Source: Pinisolibacter aquiterrae (GTDB lineage: Bacteria; Pseudomonadota; Alphaproteobacteria; Rhizobiales; Ancalomicrobiaceae). Taken from it: a stretch of 64,000 nt of DNA. The stretch spans positions 248,001 through 312,000 of the forward strand of contig NZ_JAFNIH010000019.1 in NCBI RefSeq assembly GCF_019160155.1, given 5' to 3'. The translations under genes were made by a program, and so were the position numbers. Below the pieces are notes generated by a model. That model saw only the letters and a program-made list of their open reading frames with translations, had not been told where the DNA came from and did no database searches. Position 1 is the first letter of the stretch; the number at the start of each line of letters is the position of its first letter. Below, piece by piece: positions 46,483-55,586 of the stretch.

Positions 46483-47814
46483 CTATGACGAAATCGTTAC
46501 CGTTTCTCCCGCCCCGGCGAGGCCGAAACCGCCGATCGCGACGCCTTCGAGCCCCCCCTTCCCGGCCCCCATGTCGCCGAGGCCCGGCACCGTCGTCGTC
46601 CCGCGCGCGTCGCGGATCGCCGTCGCCCCGGCGAGCACCCCGGCGCTCGGCGCCGGCCGGCCGAGCCGATCGGCGGAAAGACATCGCCCGGCGAGAAACG
46701 CTCGCCGCCCCGCCTCGCCGAGCGGTCCGACCGCGACCGGCCCCGGCGCCGCCGCGTCGACTGCGACGACCCGCCCCGCCCAGACGATCCGCTCGCCCGG
46801 CCGCACCAGACGCTCTCGCGCCCGCCCCGCTTCCGGGACGAACCACAGAACGCCGCGCCGCCGCTCGACGCGCACCCCGGCGAGCGTGCGCACCACCCGG
46901 TCGCCCGCGCCGAGCGCCGCGTCGAGCTCCTCGCAAGCCGCGAGCCGCGGCCCATAGGCGGCCCCGCCGATGGTGGCGATCAGCCGCGACAGGAGCCGCA
47001 ACCGAACCTCCGCCCGCGCCGCCGCGTGGAGCCCCGCCTCGAGGCGTACCCAGCCGGCCGGATGAGCGCTCCCCGCGCGTCGCATCAGATCGTCGACCGC
47101 CTCGTCGATCACCGCCGCGCCGCGCGCCATCGCCGCCGCCGTCGCGACGAGCCGGTCGCGGGAGAGCCCGAGCGCGATGAGCCCCGGCATCGCCGCGCGC
47201 ATCCGCGCCCGCTCGAAACGCTCGTCGCCGTTGGAGGGATCCTCGGTCCACGTCGCCCCGCGTGCCGTGAGCGTCGCCACCAGCCGCGCCTTGGGAAAGG
47301 TGAGAAGTGGCCGAAACCACGCCAGCCCGTCGTCGCGGCGCACCCGCGCCATGCCCGCGAGCCCGGCGACGCCGCTGCCGCGCGCCAATCGCAGGAGAAA
47401 GGTCTCGGCCTGATCGTCGGCGTGATGGGCGAGCACCACGGTGTCGAGCCCCTCGGCCCGCGCTGCCGCCGCCAAGAGGCGCCGTCGCGCCGCGCGCGCC
47501 TCCGCCTGGAGATTGGCGACGGGCTTCTCGCCCTCCCAACGCAGGACCCGGTGAGCGAGCCCGCGTTCGGCCGCGATCCGTCCGACGAAGGCGGCCTCGT
47601 CGCGGGCTTCGGCCCGCAGTCCATGATCGATGGAGACCACCACCGCGCGCGGCAGGCTCGGCTCGAGCGCGCGGACATCGGCCCACAGATGGAGGAGCGC
47701 CAGCGAATCGGCGCCGCCGGAGACGGCGAGCACGACGCCGTCACGTCCCGGCATCGGCGTCAGCGCCGCGAGCGCCTCCGCCGGCGAGACGGGAAGGGCG
47801 TCAGCACTTGCCAC
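46483..47814 (-). CDS. tilS: TilS, tRNA(Ile)-lysidine synthase
   Basis: A 443-residue enzyme attaching lysine to C34 of the AUA-reading isoleucine tRNA. The PP-loop SGGADS is at 32-37, followed by DHGLRAEARDEAAFVGRIA and the HHADDQAETFLLRLARG catalytic segment. The C-terminal ~200 residues are the tRNA-binding part and are Arg/Gly-rich, as typical. Its start overlaps the cpoB 3' end by 14 bp, indicating cotranscription with the tol-pal genes. ftsH follows after 120 bp. Confidence 0.94.
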   Translation of the reverse strand: MASADALPVSPAEALAALTPMPGRDGVVLAVSGGADSLALLHLWADVRALEPSLPRAVVVSIDHGLRAEARDEAAFVGRIAAERGLAHRVLRWEGEKPVANLQAEARAARRRLLAAAARAEGLDTVVLAHHADDQAETFLLRLARGSGVAGLAGMARVRRDDGLAWFRPLLTFPKARLVATLTARGATWTEDPSNGDERFERARMRAAMPGLIALGLSRDRLVATAAAMARGAAVIDEAVDDLMRRAGSAHPAGWVRLEAGLHAAARAEVRLRLLSRLIATIGGAAYGPRLAACEELDAALGAGDRVVRTLAGVRVERRRGVLWFVPEAGRARERLVRPGERIVWAGRVVAVDAAAPGPVAVGPLGEAGRRAFLAGRCLSADRLGRPAPSAGVLAGATAIRDARGTTTVPGLGDMGAGKGGLEGVAIGGFGLAGAGETVTISS

Positions 47815-48781
47815 GGGCCCGCTCGGCCGCCGCGCGATCGCGCACGGTCTTGGAGGCCTTGGGATATTTGGCCAGCAACTCGTCCCAGGAGGCGCAGGCG
47901 GCCTTCTTCTCGCCGAGACCGGAGAGCGCCATGCCGAGCTTCAGCAGGCTGTCCGGCGCCTTCGGCCCGTCGGGAAACTGGGTGTAGCTCTTGAGGAAGG
48001 CGTCGGCCGCCTCCTTGTTGCGCTGACGCGCGAAATAGCTCTCACCGAGCCAGAATTGCGCCGCGCCGATCCGCTTGTCGGTCGGATGATTGGCGAGGAA
48101 GGTCTTGAAGCTCTGTTCGGCGAGATCGTATTCGCCGTTGAGAATATAGCCGTAGGCGGCGTCGTATTCGTCGCGCGGGCTCGCCGTCGGCGCCACCGAC
48201 GCATAGCGCGGATCGACGCCCGGCACCGGCGCGCTCTCAGCCGGCGTGGCCGACCGCGACCGCACGCCCGGGGCGCCCAGTTCCATCGGCGCGCTGGAAC
48301 CGATCAGGCCGCCGATCGGATCGGCGCCGCCCGGCAACTGCCCGAGCGTGGCCGGCGGCGCGCCCCGGCTCGGCGCCGCCGCCATGGCGGTGGAGGCGCC
48401 GTCGTCCGGCGCCTCCGACTTCTTCTGCGGCTTGGGCGCGGCGTGCCCGGCGCCGTTCTCCAACTCCTGCAGACGGAACTCGAAGTCCTTCTGCTGGCGC
48501 GCCAGCGTCTCCTGGAGCTGGCGAATCTGGAACGACAACTGCTCGATCTGGCCGTTGAGGCCGCGCATCTGGCCCTCGAGCTGGTTGAGGCGCACCGACA
48601 TCTCGGCCGCCTGCCGATCGTCGCCGCCACCACCACCACCGAAGAGGCCCTGCGCGGCCGCCGGCCGTCCGGCGAAGACGGCGAGGCCGATCGCCAGGCC
48701 GAGCACCGCGAGAGGCGCGACGAAGCGTCGAGCCGCTCCCCGTCGCGGCGAGAAAAATGAAACTGGTGTCCGTTGCGCCAT
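47801..48781 (-). CDS. cpoB: CpoB/YbgF, Tol-Pal system coordinator
   Basis: A 326-residue periplasmic protein. A signal peptide ends near AAA-Q (about residue 44, preceded by a positively charged RRGAARR stretch). A coiled-coil (about 60-110; EMSVRLNQLEGQMRGLNGQIEQLSFQIRQLQ) allows trimerisation; after a Pro/Ser linker come three TPR repeats (about 210-320), starting YDAAYGYILNGEYDLAEQSF. It links Tol-Pal energisation to peptidoglycan synthesis at division. ATG 48779-48781 is the only start directly preceding the signal peptide. It overlaps tilS. Confidence 0.92.
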   Translation of the reverse strand: MAQRTPVSFFSPRRGAARRFVAPLAVLGLAIGLAVFAGRPAAAQGLFGGGGGGDDRQAAEMSVRLNQLEGQMRGLNGQIEQLSFQIRQLQETLARQQKDFEFRLQELENGAGHAAPKPQKKSEAPDDGASTAMAAAPSRGAPPATLGQLPGGADPIGGLIGSSAPMELGAPGVRSRSATPAESAPVPGVDPRYASVAPTASPRDEYDAAYGYILNGEYDLAEQSFKTFLANHPTDKRIGAAQFWLGESYFARQRNKEAADAFLKSYTQFPDGPKAPDSLLKLGMALSGLGEKKAACASWDELLAKYPKASKTVRDRAAAERARGKC

Positions 48782-48983
48782 GAACGACGACGCTCCTTCC
48801 CCTTGTCCGAACGGACCGCGCCGACCGGGTCCGACCGAGGATCCTCCTAACATGACCCGCCGCATTCGGCCAAAATTTGTCGCCCGAGCGATCTTTTCGC
48901 GAGACACGACCCGAGTCGCGGTCTTTTCGCGAGGCCGCGCCGAAACCGCCGCCTCGCCGCGCGATCGGCCGGCCGAAACGAAA

Positions 48984-49007
48984 ACGGCGGCCCCGAGGAG
49001 CCGCCGT
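48984..49007 (-). terminator. Terminator after pal
   Basis: ACGGCGGC (48984-48991) pairs with GCCGCCGT (49000-49007). On the minus strand the stem is followed by TTTCGTTTCG, a good T-tract. It lies 59 bp past pal, so cpoB-tilS probably has a separate promoter in 48782-48983. Confidence 0.78.
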
Positions 49008-49065
49008 CCGATGCCGTCGCGTCCGGCCGACCCTACCACTCGGGCGGGGCCGCCGATCCGTCCGA

Positions 49066-49572
49066 TCACATGGCGCCGCCGAGCACCGTCACCGCGCGGC
49101 GGTTCTGGTTCCAGCAGTTCTCCGCGTCGCAGACCGCGACCGGGCGCTCCTTGCCGTAGGAGATGGTCTTCAGGCGGGTCGAGGAGACGCCGCGCGCCAT
49201 CAGATAGTCGCGGGTGGCGGCCGCGCGGCGGGCGCCGAGGGCGATGTTGTATTCGCGGGTGCCGCGCTCGTCGGCGTGACCTTCGACGGTCACCGAATAG
49301 CGCGGATAACGGGCGAGCCACGCCGCCTGACGATCGAGCGTCGAGCGCGCCTCGGTGGTCAGGTCGGTGCTGTCGACGGTGAAGAACACGCGGTCGCCGA
49401 CGTTGACCACGAAGTCCTGCTGCGAGCCCGGGGTCGCAGCACCCGCGCCGCCCAAGCCGCCGGCACCGTCGCCGGCGCTGTCCTGCTGACTGGCGCAGGC
49501 GCCGAGCGTCAGAGTGGTGGCGAGAACCGCCGCGAACTTGAATCCGCGCCCGAGCGCGATGCTGCTGAACAT
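49066..49572 (-). CDS. pal: Pal, peptidoglycan-associated lipoprotein
   Basis: A 168-residue outer-membrane lipoprotein. The lipobox LGAC puts the lipid-bearing cysteine at residue 26. A Gly/Ala-rich linker is followed by the OmpA-like peptidoglycan-binding domain (about 60-165) with SVTVEGHADERGTREYNIALGARRA, whose Asp and Arg contact diaminopimelate. ATG 49570-49572 behind AAGGAG is preferred to an in-frame ATG 21 bp upstream. Pal tethers the outer membrane via TolB and TolA. A CtrA-box-like site lies 55 bp upstream of the start, so pal may be transcribed separately from tolB. Confidence 0.96.
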   Translation of the reverse strand: MFSSIALGRGFKFAAVLATTLTLGACASQQDSAGDGAGGLGGAGAATPGSQQDFVVNVGDRVFFTVDSTDLTTEARSTLDRQAAWLARYPRYSVTVEGHADERGTREYNIALGARRAAATRDYLMARGVSSTRLKTISYGKERPVAVCDAENCWNQNRRAVTVLGGAM

Positions 49573-49626
49573 CCTGGAACTCCTTCGGATCACCCCGATG
49601 ACCTTCCGGTAACCTTGACGGACCGT

Positions 49627-49643
49627 GGTTAAATCGTGGTTCA
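49627..49643 (-). promoter_or_regulatory. CtrA-box-like site upstream of pal
   Basis: Minus strand TGAA-N7-TTAACC, one mismatch from TTAA-N7-TTAAC. It ends 55 bp upstream of the pal start in the tolB-pal gap. The family assignment is inference. Confidence 0.45.
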
Positions 49644-49802
49644 GAAACTTGGTGAACGAAGTCTTGACGCGAACTTTTTTCGAAGAGAAAGGCGCGGCGT
49701 TTCGTCGAATTCGACTTCACCGCCCGAGCATGGCGGAAAGGTGTCGCCGCGACGGCCTTCGCGCGACCGTCGGGGACGGTCGCGCGACGTTGCCGAAATG
49801 CA

Positions 49803-51182
49803 TCACTTCTGCAGCGGCGACCACGCCGGATCCGAGGCGGAGCCCGGCGTCTTGACCTGAGTCAGCACGTGGCCGGTGACGTCGGCGAGCCACAGTCGCG
49901 AATCGCCGCCCTCTTCCTTGAAGAACATCACGTAGCGGCCGTTCGGCGCGAAGGTCGGCCCTTCCGCGTGGAAGCCCTCGGTCAGGATGCGTTCGCCGGT
50001 GCCGTCCGGCTTCATCACGCCGATCTTGAATCCGCCGCCGTCCTGCTTGGTGAAGGCGATGAACGGATTGTCCGGATCCGGCGACCACACCGGCGTGGCA
50101 TAGCGGCCCGAGCCGAAGGAGATGCGCTTGGCGCCACCGCCGCCGGCCGACATCACGTAGAGCTGCTGGGTGCCGCCGCGATCGCTCTCGAAGACGATCT
50201 GCGATCCGTCCGGCGAGAACGACGGATGGGTGTCGATCGCCGCGCCCTCGGTCAGCTGGCGCATCCCGCGACCGCCCAGTTCCATCGCGAAGATGTTGGC
50301 GTTCGCCTCCTTCTGCATCGAGAAGACCAGCGTGTGGCCGTCCGGCGAGAAGCGCGGGCTGAAGGTCATGTTGGGGAAGTCGCCGACCAGCTGGCGCGCG
50401 CCCGAGGCGACATTGAGGATGAAGACCTTCGGCTCGCCCGCGCCATAGGCCATGTAGGCGATCTGCTGGCTCGACGGCGAGAAGCGCGGCGTCAGAACGA
50501 GTTCCTGGCCCCGGGTGAGGTAACGCACGTTGGCGCCGTCCCAGTCCATGATCGCGAGCTTCTTCACCCGCGCCGTCTTCGGCCCGGACTCGTCGACGAA
50601 GACGATGCGGCTGTCGAAGAAGCCCTTGAACCCGGTCAGGTTCGAATAGGCCGCGTCGGCGACGATGTGGGCGAGCCGGCGGACGGCGTCCTGCCCCGCG
50701 CCGACCTGGGTGCCGACCAGCTGGGTGCCGCCGAACACGTCCCAGACGCGCACCTGCGCGGTGACCTGATTGCCCGACCGCGACACCGTGCCGGCGATCA
50801 GCGCCTGTGCGCCGATGCCCTTCCAATTGTTGAAGTTCGGCATCTGATCGGCGCCGACCGTCCCCTCGAGATAGGAGGACGGATCGAGCACCGTGAAATA
50901 GCCGGAGAGCCGCATGTCGGCGGCGACGATCTGCGCCACCTCGCGCGCCAGGGCCGGATCGCCGCCGAACTGCGGCACCGCGATCGGCATCGGCTGGAAC
51001 GCCGCGCCGGGCGTCACCGTGATCTTCAGCTCGGCCGAAGCCGGCGTCGGCGCGATCGTGAGCCCCGCCGCCGCGCCGAGCAGCGTCAGCGCCAGAGCAG
51101 TCGCGGCACCGAACCTGCGACCGACGCGCTTCGCGTCGGCGGCCCGCGCCGTGGGGGGGAACTCCATCGATGTCGTCGTCAT
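49803..51182 (-). CDS. tolB: TolB, periplasmic Tol-Pal propeller protein
   Basis: A 459-residue periplasmic protein. An extended signal region ends [11 protein letters not shown]. The N-terminal TolB domain (about 55-185) precedes a six-bladed beta-propeller of PD40 repeats, e.g. [31 protein letters not shown] and [15 protein letters not shown]. It binds Pal and the TolA C-terminus. The start is uncertain: ATG 51180-51182 is used here; ATG 51240-51242, overlapping the tolA stop as TGATG behind AAGGAT, would add 20 residues but also gives a 65-residue signal region; ATG 51165-51167 would remove 5. Confidence 0.93.
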   Translation of the reverse strand: MTTTSMEFPPTARAADAKRVGRRFGAATALALTLLGAAAGLTIAPTPASAELKITVTPGAAFQPMPIAVPQFGGDPALAREVAQIVAADMRLSGYFTVLDPSSYLEGTVGADQMPNFNNWKGIGAQALIAGTVSRSGNQVTAQVRVWDVFGGTQLVGTQVGAGQDAVRRLAHIVADAAYSNLTGFKGFFDSRIVFVDESGPKTARVKKLAIMDWDGANVRYLTRGQELVLTPRFSPSSQQIAYMAYGAGEPKVFILNVASGARQLVGDFPNMTFSPRFSPDGHTLVFSMQKEANANIFAMELGGRGMRQLTEGAAIDTHPSFSPDGSQIVFESDRGGTQQLYVMSAGGGGAKRISFGSGRYATPVWSPDPDNPFIAFTKQDGGGFKIGVMKPDGTGERILTEGFHAEGPTFAPNGRYVMFFKEEGGDSRLWLADVTGHVLTQVKTPGSASDPAWSPLQK

Positions 51183-51241
51183 CGTCGTCCTCGTCGTCGG
51201 GAGGGAGCGTCTCGCCTCGTCGCGATCATGCCCCTCGAACA

Positions 51242-52546
51242 TCACAGATCCTTGGGATCGAAGGTCGCCTGCACCTGACTCCACGCGGAGAACTTCTCCG
51301 AGGGCAGTTTGTAGGGACCGCATTGAATGAGCGCGCGCCGGGCCGAAGCGGCCAGGCTGACGCCGAGCGGGTGGGCCGGCGCCTCGATCACCGACGGCTG
51401 ACCGTTGAGCGAGCCGTCGGCGTTGAGCGAGAAGCGCATCGTCACCTTGAGCCCCGCCTCGGCCGCGCCGATCGGTGGATTCCAACACTTCTTGATCTGG
51501 CCGATCAGACCGTCGGTCTCCGCCTGGGTCATCCGCACCACGTTGATCTTGCCGGTGGGCGAGCCGAGCGACGCGGTCTTCTGTTCGTGACCCGAGGCGG
51601 AACCCGTCTGGTTCTTGTTGAGCACGTCGGAAATCTGCGACGAGAACGCCTTCGAGCTCGACGCCTGCTTGGCCGCGGCCGCCTTCGCGTCTGCCGCCGC
51701 CTTGGCCTTGGCGTCGGCTGCGGCCTTCGCATCCGCGGCCGCTTTCGCCGCCTTGGCATCCGCCGCGGCCTTCGCGTCCGCGGCCGCCTTCGCGTCGGCG
51801 GCGGCTTTCGCGTCGGCCTTGGCCTTGGCGTCGGCGGCGGCCTTCGCGTCCGCCTTCGCCTTGGCATCGGCGGCGGCTTTGGCGTCCGCCTTGGCCTTGG
51901 CCTCGGCCGCCTTCTTCTCGTCGAGCTTCTTCTGCTCCTCGATCAGCTTGTCGAGCGCCTTGGTATCCTTCGGCGGCTCCTTCGGCTGAGGCGGCTTGCC
52001 CTCGCCGACATCCTTGGCCTTCTCCGCCTCCTTGGGCAGATCCGGCTTCGCCTCGGCGACCTTGACCGGCGCCGGCTTCGGCTCGGGCGCCTTGACCGGC
52101 TCGGCCTTGGCGGGCTCGGCCTTGGCCTCCTGCTTGGGCTCGGGCTTCGGCTCGGCCTTCGGCAGCGGCTTCGGTTCGGGCACCTTGATCGGCTCGGGTT
52201 TCGGCGGTTCGGCCGCCTTCGGCGGCTCCGGCGTCGGTTCGGGCCGGGGCGTCGGGCGCGCCTCAGGGAGCGGCGGCGGCGGCTCCTCGTGCGCGTCGGT
52301 GCCGGCACGGGCGCCGTCGGCCTCCTTGGCCGCCTTGGCCATGTCCTTCGGCGTCACTTCGTCCTTGGGCTTGGCCGTCTTCTGGCCGAGCTTCAGGTCC
52401 GCGACGGTCGCGATGGGCACGAATTCGATCGGCATGGCGTCGACCGCCGGCGTCTCCTCGCGCTTCTCGAAGCCGGGGAATCCGAACAGGATCCAGGCGA
52501 GGAGCGCGGCATGGAGAAGGGCGGAGGACGGGAGACCCGGGCGCAT
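51242..52546 (-). CDS. tolA: TolA, inner-membrane anchored Tol-Pal linker
   Basis: A 434-residue protein. A single N-terminal helix (about 8-25) anchors it in the inner membrane beside TolQ and TolR. The long middle is a Pro/Glu/Lys section followed by an Ala/Lys/Asp helical rod built of [10 protein letters not shown]-like repeats (about 215-295), which spans the periplasm. The C-terminal domain (about 325-434; with KKCWNPP and [13 protein letters not shown]) contacts Pal and TolB. Repeat-rich DNA at about 51670-51905 comes from this rod. It starts 7 bp after the tolR stop. Confidence 0.95.
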   Translation of the reverse strand: MRPGLPSSALLHAALLAWILFGFPGFEKREETPAVDAMPIEFVPIATVADLKLGQKTAKPKDEVTPKDMAKAAKEADGARAGTDAHEEPPPPLPEARPTPRPEPTPEPPKAAEPPKPEPIKVPEPKPLPKAEPKPEPKQEAKAEPAKAEPVKAPEPKPAPVKVAEAKPDLPKEAEKAKDVGEGKPPQPKEPPKDTKALDKLIEEQKKLDEKKAAEAKAKADAKAAADAKAKADAKAAADAKAKADAKAAADAKAAADAKAAADAKAAKAAADAKAAADAKAKAAADAKAAAAKQASSSKAFSSQISDVLNKNQTGSASGHEQKTASLGSPTGKINVVRMTQAETDGLIGQIKKCWNPPIGAAEAGLKVTMRFSLNADGSLNGQPSVIEAPAHPLGVSLAASARRALIQCGPYKLPSEKFSAWSQVQATFDPKDL

Positions 52547-52553
52547 GCCGCGA

Positions 52554-53009
52554 TCACCTCGACGCGGTTTCGGGAAGCGAGACGAGACCGATCTTCTTGT
52601 AACCGGCGTCGTTCAGCCGACCCATCACCTTGAGAATGGAGCCATAGTCGGTCGACTTGTCGCCGCGCACCAGGATCCGCTCGTCGACGCCGTTCTTGGC
52701 GATCGCCTGCAGCTTCGGCACCAGCTCGTCGATCTTGAATTCGGCGTCCTGGATGTAGATCCGGCCCTGACCGTCGAGCGAGACGGTGATCGGCTGGGTC
52801 TGGCCCTCCATCGCCTTGGCGCGGGTCTCCGGCAGATCGACCGGCACGCCGACCGTCATCATCGGTGCCGCCACCATGAAGATGATCAGGAGCACCAGCA
52901 TGACGTCGATGAACGGCGTCATATTCATTTCGCTCATCACGCCGCCGCGCGAGCGCCGCCGTCCGCGCCGCCCGCCCGAGACACCCGATCCGCCGACCGC
53001 CATACCCAT
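52554..53009 (-). CDS. tolR: TolR, proton-channel partner
   Basis: A 151-residue ExbD/TolR-type protein. After a Gly/Arg-rich cytoplasmic leader, NMTPFIDVMLVLLIIFMV (about 30-47) forms the single membrane helix; its Asp is the proton-accepting residue of TolQR. The periplasmic domain with VDLPETRAKA and KIDELVPKLQAI binds peptidoglycan when activated. ATG 53007-53009 follows GAGGAGAG; ATG 53001-53003 is a shorter alternative. It begins 10 bp after tolQ and is in the same operon. Confidence 0.96.
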   Translation of the reverse strand: MGMAVGGSGVSGGRRGRRRSRGGVMSEMNMTPFIDVMLVLLIIFMVAAPMMTVGVPVDLPETRAKAMEGQTQPITVSLDGQGRIYIQDAEFKIDELVPKLQAIAKNGVDERILVRGDKSTDYGSILKVMGRLNDAGYKKIGLVSLPETASR

Positions 53010-53019
53010 GGGTCTCTCC

Positions 53020-53736
53020 TCAGGCCGCCTGCCGCTCGTCGATCTGACGCGACAGGATGGCGGAGAATTCGTCCGCGAAGGTCTCGAGCCGGCCACCCAG
53101 CGCGCCGGCGTCCGACGACAGCTTGTTGTAGGCGATGACCGCCGGGATCGCCGCGACCAGACCGATGGCGGTGGCGAAGAGCGCCTCGGCGATGCCGGGC
53201 GCCACCACCGCGAGCGAGGTGTTCTTCGAGGCCGCGATGCCCTGGAACGCCGTCATGATGCCCCACACCGTGCCGAAGAGGCCGATGAACGGGCTCGACG
53301 ACCCGATCGTGGCGAGCACCAGGAGATTGGACTGGAAGCGATCGACCTCACGGTTGATGGTCACGTCCATCACCTTGTCGATGCGCTGCTGGAGCGAGCC
53401 GATCGCCGGCCGTCCGCCCTCGTGGGAGCGCTTCCATTCGCGCATGGCGGCGACGAAGAGCGCGGGCATGCCGTGATTGGCGCGCGCCGACAGCGTCCGA
53501 TAGAGATCCTCGAGGCTCTGGCCCGACCAGAAGATCTGCTCGAAGTTGTCCATCTGGCGACGGGTCTTCATGTAGAGCACGATCTTGTCGACGATGATCG
53601 CCCAGCACCAGACCGAGGCCGAGAACAGGCCGAGCATCACCAGTTTGACGACGATATGCGCGCTCCAGAACATCGAGAGCAGCGTCATGTCGGTATGCGG
53701 CGCGGCCAGCGCGGCCTGAGCGACTTCGGGATTCAT
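53020..53736 (-). CDS. tolQ: TolQ, proton-channel subunit
   Basis: A 238-residue MotA/TolQ/ExbB-family membrane protein with three helices (about 24-46, 140-163 and 172-196). The conserved SSPFIGLFGTVWGIMTAFQGI stretch covers helix two, and VAPGIAEALFATAIGLVAAIPAVIAYN covers helix three. With TolR it makes the proton channel that drives TolA. ATG 53734-53736. The 287-bp gap upstream, ending at ybgC, carries a CtrA-box-like site (53970-53986), so tolQ probably begins its own transcript. Confidence 0.97.
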   Translation of the reverse strand: MNPEVAQAALAAPHTDMTLLSMFWSAHIVVKLVMLGLFSASVWCWAIIVDKIVLYMKTRRQMDNFEQIFWSGQSLEDLYRTLSARANHGMPALFVAAMREWKRSHEGGRPAIGSLQQRIDKVMDVTINREVDRFQSNLLVLATIGSSSPFIGLFGTVWGIMTAFQGIAASKNTSLAVVAPGIAEALFATAIGLVAAIPAVIAYNKLSSDAGALGGRLETFADEFSAILSRQIDERQAA

Positions 53737-53969
53737 GTGTCGAGTACCCTTTCGGCCGAGAAACGGCGCGGGCGACGGACCAACCGGCGGGATGACCGAC
53801 GGCGATGGAAGAGACGGATCCGGCGGCGCCGGGTCGCGCCCCCGTGAGGGGCGACCTTTCGGCGCGCATCGTCGTTCCCGTCCTCGGACCCGAGATCCTT
53901 CTGCCCGGCGAATGTGACCAAACGAGGACCCTGCCGGGTCCCCTTCACCCGTCAGCAAGCCATTGTCAT

Positions 53970-53986
53970 GGTTAAGGAACCGTTAC
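53970..53986 (-). promoter_or_regulatory. CtrA-box-like site upstream of tolQ
   Basis: Minus strand GTAA-CGGTTCC-TTAACC, with AT following to give the known extended half-site TTAACCAT. One mismatch from TTAA-N7-TTAAC. It lies 234 bp upstream of the tolQ start, in the ybgC-tolQ gap. Confidence 0.48.
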
Positions 53987-54023
53987 GGTTGTTGCACTGC
54001 GGAGGAGATCGCGCGGCGGCGGT

Positions 54024-54461
54024 TCACTCCGGATGACCGATCAGGGCCCGGATATCGGCCGGCACCCGATGCGGCCGCGCGTCCGGTCCGAGGCACACGA
54101 CGGTGACGACGGCCGTGGAGATCGTCTCCTCGCCGCGCTTGAGAACCTGATCGAGCACCATCCGCGCGCCGCCGATCTCGCGGGTCGAGGTGGTGACCTC
54201 GAGCAGGTCGTCGAGCCGGCCCGGCCTGAGATAGTCGACCTCCATGCGCCGGACGGCGAAGAGCAGCGGATGGTCGGACGCCTGCATCTCGGACTGGCTG
54301 ATGCCGAGCGCGCGCAGATATTCGGTGCGGCCGCGCTCGAAGAATCGGACGTGGGAGGCGTGATAGACGATCCCGCCTGCGTCGGTGTCCTCCCAATAGA
54401 CGCGGACCGTGATCGTGTCCTCGAAATGGGGGGTGGGATTGCCGGGCTTCTCGATCGTCAT
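54024..54461 (-). CDS. ybgC: YbgC, acyl-CoA thioesterase of the Tol-Pal cluster
   Basis: A 145-residue hot-dog fold thioesterase that hydrolyses short acyl-CoA or acyl-ACP thioesters. The catalytic motif EDTDAGGIVYHASHVRFFERGRTE starts at residue 24. Its usual position before tolQ is kept, although the ruvB gene upstream is separated from it by an outer-membrane protein gene. ATG 54459-54461 starts shortly before the fold; a longer alternative would begin in an unrelated Asp/Ala stretch. Confidence 0.92.
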   Translation of the reverse strand: MTIEKPGNPTPHFEDTITVRVYWEDTDAGGIVYHASHVRFFERGRTEYLRALGISQSEMQASDHPLLFAVRRMEVDYLRPGRLDDLLEVTTSTREIGGARMVLDQVLKRGEETISTAVVTVVCLGPDARPHRVPADIRALIGHPE

Positions 54462-54683
54462 CACACCGTCTCCGCTCGCGGCGGAAGCAGGATCCGCCCT
54501 CGACCCCGACACGACGGAACACGGCCGAACGGGGTCCATGCCGCACTGCGACAGGCGACGAATAGAGAATGTCGGTGCCCACATCAACCCGAACCGGATC
54601 GAAGCCGGCGTCCTCGCGCCCAGATCCCTCGATCGGGCGATCGATGCCGACCTCGGATCGCCGATCGGTTCGGCGTGCCGCGC

Positions 54684-55442
54684 TCAATCGAAGCGATACC
54701 GCGCGCCGACGAGGAACTGATTGAAGGAATTCTGCTTCGACGTCGCGGTGATGGTGTAGCCACCAAACTCCTTCGACGTCTTGATCCGATCGACATAGAG
54801 ATATTTGTAGCCGAGATCGATCGTCAGATTCCTGGAGACGTCGTACGACAGACCCGCCATGGCCGAGGCGGCGAAACTGGCGCTGTTCGAACTCGCGATC
54901 TGGTACTGCGTGCTCACCCCGCCCGAGGTCAATCCGGCCGTGAGGTCGCTCCACGACACGGCGACGCCGACGCCCGCGCCGAGATAGGGTCGAAGCGCCG
55001 TCTTCGTATCGAAGTCGTGATAGACGTCGAACATGATCGGAAGGATCGTGCTGGTGTTTCTGACGCTCCCCGAATAGGTCGTTCCGCTCACGACGGCCGC
55101 CGGGGCATTGTACTCGATCCGGCTGTTGAGGATCGGGCTGACACTCAGTTCGACGCGCCAATCGGGCGTGACGTGCCCCCCCAGACCGAAACTCGTGGCG
55201 AGAGAGCCGTTGCGCGACAGACCGTCGATCGACCAACCTTCGATCGAAACCTCCGGCTTGTTGCCGATGCCGTATCCGACCGCGCCGCGCAGATACATGC
55301 CGTTGTAGAGGTCCTCCTCGGTCGCCTGCGCATAGGGCGTGCACCCGCCCGGCGGGAAACAGGATGCCACCGCGCTCCCGCTCCCGAACGACGCGAACAG
55401 AACCGTCGCCAGGGCGACTGCCGGCGATGAGCGATGTCTCAT
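54684..55442 (-). CDS. Second outer-membrane beta-barrel protein
   Basis: A 252-residue barrel protein. A signal peptide (1-27, ending SAVAS) precedes CFPPGGCTPYA, a disulfide-capable short N-terminal stretch. Strand segments include LYNGMYLRGAVGYGIG, DWRVELSVSPILN, PYLGAGVGVAVSW and LTIDLGYKYLYVD. It ends VGARYRFD, one residue past the canonical terminal Phe. It belongs to the same small-barrel class as the gene at 40079 but is only distantly similar. It sits between ybgC and ruvB, an unusual place. A CtrA-box-like site is about 53-68 bp upstream of ATG 55440-55442. Confidence 0.85.
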   Translation of the reverse strand: MRHRSSPAVALATVLFASFGSGSAVASCFPPGGCTPYAQATEEDLYNGMYLRGAVGYGIGNKPEVSIEGWSIDGLSRNGSLATSFGLGGHVTPDWRVELSVSPILNSRIEYNAPAAVVSGTTYSGSVRNTSTILPIMFDVYHDFDTKTALRPYLGAGVGVAVSWSDLTAGLTSGGVSTQYQIASSNSASFAASAMAGLSYDVSRNLTIDLGYKYLYVDRIKTSKEFGGYTITATSKQNSFNQFLVGARYRFD

Positions 55443-55493
55443 TTCGATGACCCCCGAGAACGCTTGCGACTCTGAGTAGCATCGTCTCGTTAG

Positions 55494-55510
55494 GGTTAAT
55501 GAACCGTGAA
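55494..55510 (-). promoter_or_regulatory. CtrA-box-like site upstream of second barrel gene
   Basis: Minus strand TTCA-N7-TTAACC, one mismatch from TTAA-N7-TTAAC. It lies 53-68 bp upstream of the barrel gene start. A GACTC site, matching the CcrM GANTC word, is at 55468-55472 between box and start. Confidence 0.45.
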
Positions 55511-55586
55511 ACCTGCGGTCGCCGTCCCCGCCGGTCCGAACCGACGGTCGGGCTCGGGCACGCTCCGACACGAGCCCTCCCCCGCC

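Noticed and set aside
51670-51905. Short periodic DNA repeats that might look like a repeat array
   Set aside because: They encode the Ala/Lys/Asp helical rod of TolA; unit length and lack of unique spacers exclude CRISPR.
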